This document shows positions 30,561-41,464 of a DNA stretch of 64,000 bases, piece after piece (the first letter of the stretch is position 1; each line of letters starts with the position of its first letter). The DNA lies in NCBI GenBank assembly GCA_009760855.2, contig WPIO01000218.1:124001-188000 (forward strand), written 5' to 3'. Source of the stretch: Cristatella mucedo. Its lineage: Eukaryota; Bryozoa; Phylactolaemata; Cristatellidae. The position numbers were made by a program, and so were the translations under genes. Under the pieces are notes generated by a model. That model was not told where the DNA came from. It saw only the letters and a list, made by a program, of their open reading frames with translations, and ran no database searches.

Positions 30561-31599
30561 TCTAGTCCCTTATTTTCTCACTCAGACTTATCCGACTATC
30601 TTACCTATCTATCTTTCCTATCTGACCTACTCCAGCTGTTCTGCACTTCTAACCAAACTCAAATAATGCGGAACTATTGCCTTCGGTTTCATAGCTATAA
30701 ACTTCCTGCCGACAACAGCACGAGAGACCCTCATTTCACTTTTGCTATTTTAAAAGAGCTCAAAGCACACAACACGCTCCGAACGAAATTTGCTCTGTTT
30801 GCGTAAAACCTTTTTACATAAAAACCGGTGCTGAAATAGGGCGGGTTATCGCACAAGTTATGTACCCGGAGTGAGATTTAATTATCTTTAGCACTGTTTT
30901 TTACTTTCAGGGGCAAACTATTACTATTACTATTCCTACTATTTTTTAATTATGAATAAATTCACTGCACCCATTCTCTGAAGGCACTATGACAAATGTA
31001 TTATTATTATCCCGAATAATTATTATTTGGCCAGGCGAAGGGGCAGAAGCGATGCTCCACCACTCGTGTTTGGCAGATTCTGGGCAAAGTGTAAGACTCC
31101 CTAAATTTTTCAAACTTTTTTCGTGAAGGTGTGTGAGCAGCGGCCGACGGCTAGCTGTTCCGCGATCGCCCCGAATTGATAGAACGTTTGCCAGTGAGTG
31201 TGAGCGATAGAAACAGCGTTCATTACCGGAGCCACTGCATATCGAGGCAACCCAACAGTGACACGCCGAACGGTTGCCGTTAGGAACAGAGTGGTTGCAA
31301 GGGGTTGGGGTGCTGCAGCAAGGGGGTGGGGTGCTGCTAAAGCTTCGCTTGAATCTGTTCCAGCGGCCAGGCCTGACTATTCTATCGGAATCCGTCAGAC
31401 GATCGTGTGCAATTATCAGGAGATGTATACGGAGGTGAGAAGAGTTGTTCCAGAGCCAATTGCCAGACAATATTGCGGCACCGTTCCTTTCATGCGCATG
31501 AAAAGTGCCTAGAAAATGGCTTGATTCTCTTGGGACACTATAAAGTGACTTATTATTATAATTATATATTAAATGAAGTACCTGGAGTGAAAACAAAAG
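30561..31599. other. Spacer DNA with two LINE/SINE tails
   Basis: A minus-strand tail lies at 30,955-31,045 (TGCACCCATTCTCTGAAGGC, then ATTATTATTATC). A plus-strand tail lies at 31,505-31,572 (AAGTGCCTAGAAAATGGCTTG, then ATTATTATAATTATAT). A tandem pair of GGGGTGGGGTGCTGC-like units lies at 31,300-31,340. A long minus frame crosses the tails and is therefore not a gene. Confidence 0.5.
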
Positions 31600-31911
31600 T
31601 GAGAAAGCAAAGACCGATGGCACTTGGTTTGACGTCGGTACAGCGAGGAAGGCTTGCAGAGCGATGCGTGACTCGGCGACAGCGCAGCTGCAACGGTCGC
31701 CCGTCGGCGCCCGCCGCTGTCTTACCTGGCGCGACGTTCGAGCAGCCCGAGAGATACGGCAGCAGCTTGCGTACGAGGGTCGAGGTCGGACGCTGGTTGC
31801 GACAGCAGCAGCTGCCACCACCGCTGCCGCCTGCGCAGGAGCAGGGGATAGGCTGAAATCTGCAGCCACCCAAGTCGTCGGTGAAATCCGCAGCCGCCGC
31901 ACGCCCTGACT

Positions 31912-31944
<33 letters not shown>

Positions 31945-32200
31945 AGGGCGGAGCGGGCGGATGCGGTGGGGAGAGGCAGGGGTGGCAGCATTTGCTGCGG
32001 TGGGAGCGGACCGGGCAGCGGAGGCAGAGCGGGCGGCGGAGGAGGCGGCAACGCAGCAGGCAGAGCGGGCAGCAGTGGCATGCTGGGGGCCATCGCCGGA
32101 TACGCTCGCTGCGGCGCTCTCATTGGCTCGTTCATTTGGCTCTCCTGAAAGCAGAGGACGCGTAACCGCGGCAGTATCGGTTTTCATCGAGTGGACGCGT
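31600..32200. other. GC-rich, CpG-dense segment with a GGC triplet run
   Basis: Strongly GC-rich compared with its surroundings, with about nine consecutive GGC units at 31,913-31,942. Open frames exist in several phases on both strands because stop codons are rare at this composition. One minus frame (32,135-31,722) is Pro/Leu/Ala-rich, and one plus frame (31,942-32,148) is Gly-rich and ends in a hydrophobic segment (GAIAGYARCGALIGSFIWL). Either a CpG-island-like promoter/first exon or plain GC-rich DNA is possible. Confidence 0.3.
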
Positions 32201-33147
32201 TTTGCAACGCGGCGGTCATAGCAAACTGTAAATCCATCGCTTGCGAGTGCTGCTGAGATAGTAAAAACTAAAACTCCTTCGCTTATACATGGACATAGCG
32301 CCTGCAGAAGAAACCGACCATCTTTTCCTTTACCATTCAGTGCGTCCCAGCGTATCCTTCGGCTTCTCTTCTTCTTTGCATAAAGTTAGAGCGAACAGCT
32401 TTTTGCTCAGTCAGAGAAATTTATCATTTGAGTGCACGTGTATCCTGAAACTGCTCTCATTGCAAGTCACCGCAAAACGCGCTTCATTTTAGCATATTTG
32501 AAGCACGTGGGGGTAGTGCTGTTCCTACGGGCTGTTGAATAAATATTAAACTGTTGTTACTGCTAATAGTCAAGAGCTCCGCGGTCAAGCTGCTATTGCG
32601 CGCGTACGGTGCAAGGCTCGACATTTATTTAGGCTGACTTGAAGCTCGTCTGCATTCTTAAGTCTAATTTAAACAGACGTTCCTCCAAGACAGTTCACAC
32701 CTCTGCTGCTATTATACTTTTAGAATCCGATAGGATCGCGCGAGCGTGCCAGTTCCCATCCGCCAGCTGGCGCCCGAGGTTTCGATTAATTTAATTAGTA
32801 CATAGCCTATTTGGAGAGTTATTGCCTGCAGTCTCATTCAGACCGTTAATTGCAGATAGATGAGTTTTGAAATTTCCGCAGTTTAACCTTCTAGGAGTTT
32901 AGAAAATGGAGTGCTGACCTTGCAGAAGATAGGACGGGGGCAGACCGCCACCGCCGCCAGCGTGCTTTCAGGCATCTCCGTAGCATCACCCAGATGCCTC
33001 TGCAACTGCGGCGGTGGCTTTAGATGCTAATGCAGCAGCTTCATCTAGCATAGGATGGTGGCTGAGACAGGCAGGGATATATTAATCGGAATGGTAGCAA
33101 AGGAAACGTGCAGCGGGTCTAAATCAGCAGATGTGGCGGAATTGGAG
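32201..33147. other. Unassigned spacer DNA
   Basis: No gene seen. A GC-rich imperfect hairpin lies at 32,940-33,025 (CCGCCACCGCCGCC facing GCGGCGGTGGC), with two AGGCATCT/CAGATGCCT blocks between. Confidence 0.45.
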
Positions 33148-33179
33148 TAGCCAATCGAATAGGGCCATGCGCGAGTATA

Positions 33180-33320
33180 AATCCTTTTCAGAGCGCCCTA
33201 AGAGAGAATCGTCTCTATCCATGTGCTTTATATATGCAGTCATTCTTGAGCCTGCGACCTTGGTCTCTTTGGGTAAGCTATTGACCTCTGTTTCTAAAAA
33301 CAGACCGCAGTGAAACAATC
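33180..33320 (-). mobile_element. SINE1 copy (right arm)
   Basis: Counterpart of 18,065-18,200, with the same box B and tail in reverse complement. Confidence 0.65.
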
Positions 33321-34609
33321 TCTAAGGAGACTCTTCAAGTCTCCGTAAGTGCCATAGCAATCAAAATTTTCGGACAGGCCAAAATAAATGCAAACTACAC
33401 CGTATTAATTTTCTAGTTAATCAATTCTACCGTTGTGATGCGATGTGCGAAGTCAAAAAATTATTTTTTCCTTCAGTCTTTATTTCATAATTGAGTCAAA
33501 AATTAAATTTTCGCAGAAAATATATAACTAGCATGTCTTTAATCTCTTTTATGGTCGATATAATTAGTGTCAAAATTACAGCAGCTGTGCCGTTGTGAGA
33601 TAATCAATTTATCCCAGGCATTTTTTGGTTGAAAATAAATTCAATTACGCAGAAAATGTATGCACTCACTCTTTCACGTAGCACTACAGCTATACTTGTT
33701 TCAATGGCAGATCTACTTGTCATCAAATAAGCCTACCTGAAATCGAAGTCTCGCGGAGAGGAGAAGGTCAGAGCGAGCGTCTAAGTAAAAATTGCAGAAG
33801 CAGTAGTCGGCATAGCGCAGTGGGAGCTACTAAACCGGCTAAATGTTATGGCTAACTATCTCAGAGAAGTCAGCGTGAGCAACAAAATAAGTGAAGGGAA
33901 ATTTGGGCCACGGGGGGTGGGGGTTTCAATGAGAGCTTTAGGCAGTGACATTATTAATCCAAAATGGGCTCTCTATATCGTATGCAGAGAGGCACGTTTT
34001 ATTGCTAATTGGAAATGCCTCGGGAGCGACTAAGTAAGAGAGACAAATCAGTTTTAATAGCCAAGAACTCCAGAAACTGCTGAAGACATTTGACTTGTAA
34101 AAAGGGTTGTGCCAATACGGTGACCAAAATAGATCGAAGCTACGAAATCAATGCAATAGGGTTCTGGTAGCAGACAAGGCTAGTTGAGCAGATGTAGAGC
34201 TCGTGGTCACATTCTGAAAAAATCTTAAACACTTTGCAGAATGACTTCGATAAAGCCACAGTCTTCGGGACATTAAATATGATGAGATAACCATTTACAT
34301 ACAGATAATGGTCTCAATCTGGCAAGTACAGTAATTTATAAAATGTGATTGCAAACAGTGTGCATCTAGCAGTGACTTGAGTAATTATGTCGGAGACCCA
34401 CAGTCTGCGTCAGATTTTCTGTCCACTGTCAAAGACATTACAACTATGTAAGCTCTGACAAGAAGTCAATTATAGTGTAAAGCTACACCTGCAGCAAGGA
34501 TCAATCAAGTCAAAAGATAAAAACAATGGGGTGTATTGAAATCAGCAACTTGTATCCCCCAGAAAGCTTCTTTCATAGACCAAGTGCTAGCTACATTGAC
34601 TTAAAATAA

Positions 34610-34745
34610 AAATATAATTCATTTGTATAGCACGCTAAGAGAACCTAATCTCTATTCAAGCGCTTCACATATCCCACAGGGCTCGAGCCCTTGACCACGA
34701 TCGGGGCCCCTTAACCAGTGGGTCAAACCAGGTTCCCCTAATCAA
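34610..34745 (-). mobile_element. SINE1 copy (right arm)
   Basis: Counterpart of 16,625-16,770. Tail ATTCATTTGTATAGCACGC and box B CTCGAGCCCTTGACCACG in the plus reading. Confidence 0.7.
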
Positions 34746-35006
34746 AACAGTACTATACATTAAAAGACGTCACTGGCTACTTGCTCTGCTTATAAAATTC
34801 TACATTTTGTAAATCTATTCTAGAACGGCTTCCATTCAATGGTGTTTTATTTATATTCACATGGAAATTTCCGTATGTATTTAGTATACTACGAAGACAC
34901 CGAGACTTAAGTGAGCATAATCGTAAAGTGCAGTGAGTAGTATGCCGTCTCGCAATTCTTTCTTAAAAGCTACCCTGGTCTGCTCCTTCTTCGTCTTGAA
35001 AATCGT

Positions 35007-35450
35007 ATGCATTGTCGTAGGGGTCCTCATCTGCATACGGATCATTGTAGTCGTTCTGCAAGAAATATAGGCTTGCTCAGTAGGTCGCGACCGAGCGCGC
35101 ACCCACACACGCGTTCTTGGCGTCACTGCAGGTGCCTGCAGCTGCACAACGAGAGTCAACCGTCGGGGACGCCAGCCCACGGCACTCGGTCAGCAGGCGT
35201 CCGTCTGCGGCGCTTCCTCTCGGCTCGTGCATTTGCCCGTTCTCATACGATCCACCGACTCGCGTTTTGCTTGCTCTGCATTTCAAATAATCCTGTCAGC
35301 TATCCGTTCATCTACGGACTGAACAGCCAGCGTGTGAAAGGTGTATTGCAGCAGCGCCTACTAGTCAGACACTCAGCTGGAGAATACGGCGTTCTTAGCT
35401 CCCCGGTCATTGGCTATCTTGTCGGTCGTTTCGTAAATTTTAGCATTTAG
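35007..35450 (+). CDS. Possible class A GPCR fragment (TM7 and helix 8), right-arm copy
   Basis: The plus frame of 147 codons contains the same FCLLCISNN and YPFIYGLNSQRV segment (about 35,265-35,320) and continues about 20 residues further than the left arm because GAA stands where the left has TAA. The same strand at 34,965-35,070 encodes another hydrophobic stretch whose changes between arms are V/I and V/L or silent. This could be TM6, but a stop separates them and no intron signals convince me. On the opposite strand an acidic tail (NDYNDPYADEDPY) follows a TATTTCTTGCAG acceptor-like site, so the coding strand is not settled. Confidence 0.3.
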   Translation: MHCRRGPHLHTDHCSRSARNIGLLSRSRPSAHPHTRSWRHCRCLQLHNESQPSGTPAHGTRSAGVRLRRFLSARAFARSHTIHRLAFCLLCISNNPVSYPFIYGLNSQRVKGVLQQRLLVRHSAGEYGVLSSPVIGYLVGRFVNFSI

Positions 35451-35812
35451 CAGGGTCTCGATCATTGAGCTCGAATTAAAAAATTATCATATGCCGTATT
35501 CAAATATTTAGTTGAGAAAACAACTTCATGTCAAGATAAGACTTATGGGTAAGTTCCGGTAGTTCTTCATTATACAATCAGCTGCTTCAGTGTGTAACCA
35601 ACGCAAATCTAACACACGATATGTCAATCGGTAAAAGTTAGAATTGCAAATAATAAAAATAACAAAAACACACTTGATAAAGTATGCAAATGTAAATAAA
35701 TATATTGGCGACCCTGGCAAAGCGAAATTCTAGCCCAGCTGCTAAATTTAGCTCAATAGCGTCCGATAGATTTCTGAATTCTATTGTATTGATAGTCGGG
35801 AACGGCTAATCA

Positions 35813-36049
35813 TTGTTTCGGTTCTGTCTGGATTTATTTCGATGTCCAAGGCGTGCAGGGATTTCCTCGGGTCCAGTCAACCGCGCGAGCGTGCTGCCAC
35901 GCTTTCCGCTGCGACACCACAATTTAGCACCCGCTGCCACGCCGCACTTTAGTTTCCGCTCTGCTGCTCGTCGCCATGTTCGCTCGGCACCTTGCTTTGG
36001 TCTCGTTTCCCCTGGTGTTTTCTCGAAAGCTGTGCTAACCTTCAGGTAA
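35813..36049 (+). CDS. Unrecognised frame conserved with left arm
   Basis: A 78-codon frame matching 15,565-15,346 in the left arm. Rich in R, S and P. No domain. The SINE found in the left arm is absent here, so this is the pre-insertion form. Confidence 0.2.
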   Translation: MFRFCLDLFRCPRRAGISSGPVNRASVLPRFPLRHHNLAPAATPHFSFRSAARRHVRSAPCFGLVSPGVFSKAVLTFR

Positions 36050-36354
36050 CTCGTAGAGCCAACCTGAATCCGCGCGAAACCAAAAATCTTCACTCTTTGA
36101 AGATAAGGGAGCTCCAGGATTGGATTTTCCACTTGGTGTGCAGAATTTATCTTTATGGCTGACCTTTACGGAATAATTACGGAATTTTCCACTTGTGCCC
36201 ACACGTAACCTAATGCTAAACGGGCGTCTGGCGAGTGGCAAGTCACGTGGCTCCTCACCATTCAGAATTTATCTTTTTGTTTGACTTTTACGGAATGCTT
36301 AATAGTACACCAGTTGTAGTGAGCCGTCTGTTACATTATTACAACAATCAGCAG

Positions 36355-36870
36355 CAGTTTTATATCCGTCTGTAACTATATAAAGCCACGAAGACTAAGT
36401 TGGTGTAACCCAGGAGGGCTTTGTATAGCGACCTCACAGCCTAGACGGCTTTCGGTACGCATTCGGTAGCCAACAGACTTTAGCTCACGCAACAAAGAGA
36501 AAGTGTGAAGATTAGCAGAGTCAGGAGAGCAGTTGAGGTAGCAAATAGTATGGAAGTAGTAGCTCAAGACGGCTGGAAAGTATGTGCTATAGTTGGCAAC
36601 AGTAATGTAAATGTCGCTTAGTAAGAACTGCGGAAGTGAGTTCCACAGTCTAGAATCCTGCAGAGCTAAATTTGCTGTCGCCCACGGTCTTTAAGTGAAG
36701 TAACAGAACCTCTAATGTATTATCCAGACAGAACTTGAGGGCTTGTGGAGACTGAAACTGGTGCAGCAATTAAGCTAGATGTGAAGAAGAAAAGCCATGG
36801 CGGACCTAGTGGGTCAGCGTGAAACCTGTACTCAGTATCCATTGATCAACCGGGAGTCATCCAAGCTATT
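36355..36870 (-). mobile_element. LINE B remnant (right arm)
   Basis: Counterpart of 14,400-14,920. Tail GTTACATTATTACAACAATC-like and UTR, then a decayed RT C-terminal domain. Confidence 0.65.
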
Positions 36871-36924
36871 TCAACAAAGACGGCGCAGTTGTTCTTAATT
36901 ACTTTAAATTTATTTTAAAATGCT

Positions 36925-37118
36925 TGATAGTACACTACTCTCGAGACTTTGCTAAGCTTCTCACGTTCTCTTTGTTGCGTGAGATGAAGTCTGTTGGCTA
37001 CCGAATGCCTACCCAAAGCTGCTTAGTCTGTGAGTCCACTATACGAAACTCTCCTGCGTTACACTCACATAGTCTTTATGGCTTTGTGGAGTTACAGACG
37101 GAGATACATTACATAACT
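36925..37118 (+). mobile_element. LINE B 3' end (right arm)
   Basis: Counterpart of 14,158-14,350, ending GAGATACATTACATAAC. Confidence 0.75.
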
Positions 37119-37194
37119 TTTAGCAAGCTCTTTGGCAGCTGTAATTGGTCTAACAGCTCGAGCCTCCTTTGGCAGCTCTAATTTTATGATATAG

Positions 37195-37300
37195 TCCAAA
37201 GGTAATCGTGCTTCCTTTGCAGCAAATGTGAAGTGCCTAGAAAGAGATTGAGTTTCGCGGGGTGCTATAACAAGTGTATTATTATTATTATATTTACTAT
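37195..37300 (+). mobile_element. LINE A 3' tail (right arm)
   Basis: Counterpart of 13,975-14,080: GCAAATGTGAAGTGCCTAG, hairpin, ATTATTATTATA tail. Confidence 0.7.
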
Positions 37301-38079
37301 TTCGGTATACTTGTTCCGGAAGACACAAAAAGGGGGTTTAACAGGAGGTGAAGAGCGCAAGGCTTTCCGACACCTTTGTACCATTTATAATTAGCAGATT
37401 TTCTGAAAGCCCGATACTCCGCAAATAAAGGAGGCCCTTTCAAAGCTTCCACCCCATTAAAATAGTTCATACCTCCTAATTTGAAGAGCCTCAAGCCGCA
37501 CGGCGAAGGCGGGGCCGAGCTGCCCTCTTAAGACCTCAAGGAAAATAAAGGCATGCTCTATTGAATTATTCTTTTAAAAATAAGGACTGCACGCTCTACT
37601 GAAAGCCGCTCTGCTCGAGCGTTCGTGCGATCCGCGCGATCTTCTAAGCTCAGCGTGAACAGTTACGACCGCAGCCTAGCTGGAAAAGTCTTTGACCTTA
37701 GCGACGAAAGCCCGCCGCAGGCTGCTGAGCTCCGCCTGCGAAGTTAATCTTGTTCCTCTGTACCATTGGGATCTTCTTTTGGTATGGTTGGTTGGTACGG
37801 TTCTTTTGGTATGTATGGTTTATACGGTTCCTTAATCTGAGCGACGAAAGCGCGCCGCCCGACCCAGTTGCTCCGCCTCCCCCCTCTGGAAAACCGAAAT
37901 TAGAAATTACCTCCTCTCATTGGCTCCATACACCTGGCCCCGCTCCATAAGGTGGATAATTGGGGCGGGGCTGTGACCCATTCAGTCCTCCCCTCTCCGC
38001 CATTGGCTGTCATTGATGGGACTGCGTGTCTATCCGTCGGTCGATTGTATCGAGCTTTCAGTCGATGTGAATAATAGTA
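37301..38079. other. Unassigned arm DNA
   Basis: Counterpart of 13,196-13,974. A plus frame at 37,750-37,950 is aromatic-rich then Pro-rich, with no recognised domain. Confidence 0.35.
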
Positions 38080-38220
38080 ATAATAATGCACTTGGTAAAG
38101 CGCCCTCAAAGAACTCAATCTCTCTCTAGGCACTTTACATTTTCTGCAAAGGGAAATGCAAATGAATGGTGAGTAATATCATGCTTGATAAACAACATGA
38201 ATAACATGGTTATGGCAGAG
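38080..38220 (-). mobile_element. LINE A 3' tail (right arm)
   Basis: Counterpart of 13,065-13,195, with the tail on the AATAATAATAATG side. Confidence 0.75.
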
Positions 38221-38436
38221 GGCAAACGCTTCATCCTGAGCCTCCGTCTAGTTGAAGGGCTCTGTTTTGCCACTCGCGTTTACGTCCTTCGATTCTCTGA
38301 CTCCGGCCAAGTATTCCAGACCGCTTTCGTTCGGGCGAGGCCTTCTACCGCCTAGAGCGGCTAACCAATTAAACTCGATCGCTGCCAAACGCTGAAATAG
38401 ATATGTTCGACCTCCCACCGGAACCGGGCTCGGCGG

Positions 38437-38820
38437 CTATTTCCCACCACCAACCAGCTGCGGCGGCTTTCGACTAAGAGCAGAACCCAGGTATCGCCCT
38501 ATGTTGTGACTCGTCGCCCTGATAACCCCGCACCACCGTATAAACGCGTCCACACGCGCCACGCGTGTCAACGGGCCATCATAAACTTGCCTCAGTGCCG
38601 TAAATGTCGCCGGGCCATAAAATGGCCACAACGCGCTTAACAAAACGGCCATGAAGTAGCAGAGTGCTATCAGCAAGGCAATAAATGGCAACGAACCATA
38701 AACCCTACTAACGATAAATATTTTTAATAAGATGTCTTTTGCGGAGGTTATCGAATCAAGTACGAGGGTACTATGAGTAACACCAATAAATACACCATTA
38801 ATATGACATCTGTAAAGCAC
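38437..38820 (-). CDS. 127-codon membrane-protein-like ORF, intact in the right arm
   Basis: The frame starts at an ATG at 38,820 and ends at 38,437. A polar N-terminus is followed by a hydrophobic segment (VYGSLPFIALLIALCYFMAV, about residues 40-60), a second weaker one (LLSALWPFYGPATF) and a basic C-terminus ending VGGGK. The left-arm copy carries one extra base and is broken. No family is recognised; it may be a chance frame. If it is real, only this arm retains a working copy. Confidence 0.3.
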   Translation of the reverse strand: MLYRCHINGVFIGVTHSTLVLDSITSAKDILLKIFIVSRVYGSLPFIALLIALCYFMAVLLSALWPFYGPATFTALRQVYDGPLTRVARVDAFIRWCGVIRATSHNIGRYLGSALSRKPPQLVGGGK

Positions 38821-39044
38821 CGGAAGACACCCAAACGTCTTTCTAAGCCCTTTCCTTAATCTGATGCTGACTGATTAGGAGCAGCATGCGCATTGTCAGC
38901 TATTTTCAGTCATTGTCAGCTATTGTCAGCAAAAGTACAAAAGTACACAAAAGGCACGTATTTCTGAGCCAGCACATGGTGCGATGAATCCGGCAAGTTT
39001 TAAGATTCATTTTAAATTTCGTCAACTCAGAGTATGCCATGAAG

Positions 39045-39210
39045 GGCTACCTAAGATAATGTATTCGCTATCCAGGCGCTTTACTTATGTCGGACGGCCC
39101 GAGTCCACGAACCAGGTCGCTCAGGGGAAAGGTCAAAAAATGGTCAAACAATTTTTAAGGGGATCACCTTATCACCTAGGCCAAACAAGGGTGCTAAACG
39201 CTCAGATACT
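39045..39210 (-). mobile_element. SINE1 copy (right arm)
   Basis: Counterpart of 11,390-11,580. In reverse complement its box B reads GACCTGGTTCGTGGACTCG, closer to a tRNA than the left copy. Confidence 0.65.
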
Positions 39211-39214
39211 TTCT

Positions 39215-39560
39215 TAATAATAATAATAATATTATTAATGCATTTGATACAGCAACCTTAGAGAACTCAATCTCTTTTTCTAGGCACCTTTCATTTGCTG
39301 CAAAGGGAATTGAAATTGAAGGGTGAGTATTATCATGCTTTAGACGGCAGCATCGCGTAGATCATATTTTTCTTGCGTAACAGTGTGCAGTATTGAAAGT
39401 GCAACCGCATGCTATCAACTCATACTGAACGTACATAATAATAATAATGCACTTGATAAAGCACCCTCAGAGAACTCAATCTCTCTCTAGGCGCTTTACA
39501 TTTGCTGTAAATGGAAATGCAATTGAATGGTGAGTAATATCATGCTTGATAGGCAAGCAC
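39215..39560 (-). mobile_element. Two successive LINE A tails (right arm)
   Basis: Tails at 39,215-39,345 and 39,425-39,560, each with AATAATA run, hairpin and TTTGCTG-AAAGGGAAT-type UTR end. The left arm keeps a single tail that looks like a join of the two. Confidence 0.7.
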
Positions 39561-39584
39561 GAATTTTAGCAATGTTAACTGTAA

Positions 39585-41345
39585 CAGACAATCATATATT
39601 GATGTATTGTCTCGGGAAATTGCCGTCGATTGCCATCGATTGCCCAAAGTTGAACGCGAAAAAGGATAGTATGTGCACCCACAGTGACCGTTGTCTGGTC
39701 GGATAATTACAAATTCAACCAGCCAATTTCTAGCAAATTTGAACCAGATTGCTGAAGAAACCAGACCATTGCCGTCGATTGCCGTGCATTGCCCTCGATT
39801 GGGCCTTTGTCGATTGTATAAAGGATGTGGCTGCACTTTCAATTCAGTGTAGTGCAATACTCAAGATTTTAACTGTCCTTTATGGATTGGAGTAATTCCC
39901 CTGGCCATTTCCGTCGATTGCCGTGGGTTGCCGCCGATAGAACACATACATAGTTGAAAATTATGCACGTTCACAGATAAATGTTACGTGGAATCAGAGT
40001 TGCGGTTAATTGCAGCCAATCTTGTCAATTTTGAACTAATTTCGCTATCGGGCCCTACCATTGCTGTTGACTGCCGTGCATTGGTGACAGTTAACAAATA
40101 AAGCATCTTGATGTTTCACGGTTTTACTTTGGACGCAGCGGAATGCTATATGTAATGACAACGTAGGCTTCCGAGCTGCTAATTTCTCTTCAATTCGCTG
40201 GGAATTGGGGTATTAGCCGGGGTTATTGGCTGTCGGTTGCCGTTCAAACCTCGCGATTGTACGTTCGCGATTGATTGAAAGAATTTGATTGCATTTTCAA
40301 CACAGTGGGCTGTGACCGGTAAGATATACTTGATGTTGGCCCAGTCACTTTCCAGTGATTTGCGATGGACCATTATGGATTTCCGTATTTGCCCAGGCCA
40401 TCGCTGTCGGTTGCAATGCATTGCCCAAGATTGAACGCTCAGAGCTGGTTGACAGTATGCGCGTACGCAACAAGATGTTACGTGGAATGAGAATTGAAGC
40501 TTGGTGCAGCCGATTTCTCGTCAATTTGCCGCGAATTTTGTTATGGGTCCCTGCCATTGCTGTCAATTGATTTGTATTATTGCTAATTAACGTGCAAAAT
40601 AGCTTGAAAGTCCTGCGATTTAACTTTTAGCCCAACGGAAGGTGAAATTCGATGAGAATCGGCACTTCATGCTGCCAATTTTGTGTCAACTTGCCACGGA
40701 TAGAGGTGGATTGCTGCTTCGAGCCGAGCCGTTGCACTAGATTGCCATGCATTGCCCGAGATTGTACGAGCGCAACTGCTTAAAATGATGTGGTTGAATT
40801 TAGCCAGTGTGGTTTGTAGCATGCATTAAAAATTGAAGCTTTCCGAAACCAATCTCACTAATAGAGCTTAAAGTGTACGTATTCTGGTCGTTTTTCAGCA
40901 GGTTGCTGTACATACACATGCCATACAAATGAAAATGAATTATACATTGACGTACCAGTCTGGGCAGTTGCAGTCGATTGCAGTGCATTGCTGCAGAATG
41001 ACAGAAGCAAACACACAGAAGGTATGCAAGTAAACAATTATCCAAGAGTAGAGCAGCGAGCAATCACAATTAGAGCTTAAAGTGTACGAGTTCTGGTCAC
41101 TGTGTAGCAGATTGCAGCGGATTTCGGCGGATTGCCCTACGGGACCGGGTCGTTGCAGTCGATTGATATTCAATGCATGAGAACGCGTGTGCACAATGGA
41201 GCAAAATTTTGTGGATGCACTTTGAATCATTATTCCGGTGTTACGACGGTCAAGCTTTAAACGTAGCCTGAGATACGAGGACGTGAATTGCACTGTTGCA
41301 GTGCCCATATACTGCTGAAGGCGGCTTGTTATAATAATCTACTCA
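39585..41345 (-). repeat. GGCAATC ~170-bp array (right arm)
   Basis: Reverse complement of the left-arm array at 9,480-11,235, with the same unit order (for example CCGTCGATTGCC cores at 39,607, 39,773, 39,912). Array length is nearly unchanged, so no unit gain or loss is apparent since duplication. Confidence 0.75.
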
Positions 41346-41464
41346 TTTTGTCAGCCGAAGAGATCCTGTGTAGGCGTAAGTTCAATTAAACGCAGTTTCA
41401 TAAACATTATTTTGGTAACTATTCATTACAAATACATATTTCAGAGCTTCATTTAGCAGAAGAA

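Noticed and set aside
30946-32187. 413-codon minus-strand ORF
   Set aside because: It crosses two LINE/SINE tails (30,955-31,045 and 31,505-31,572) and a GGC-rich stretch. Its composition changes abruptly (Ala/Arg-rich, then Ser/Asn-rich), with no domain. Openness is explained by GC content.
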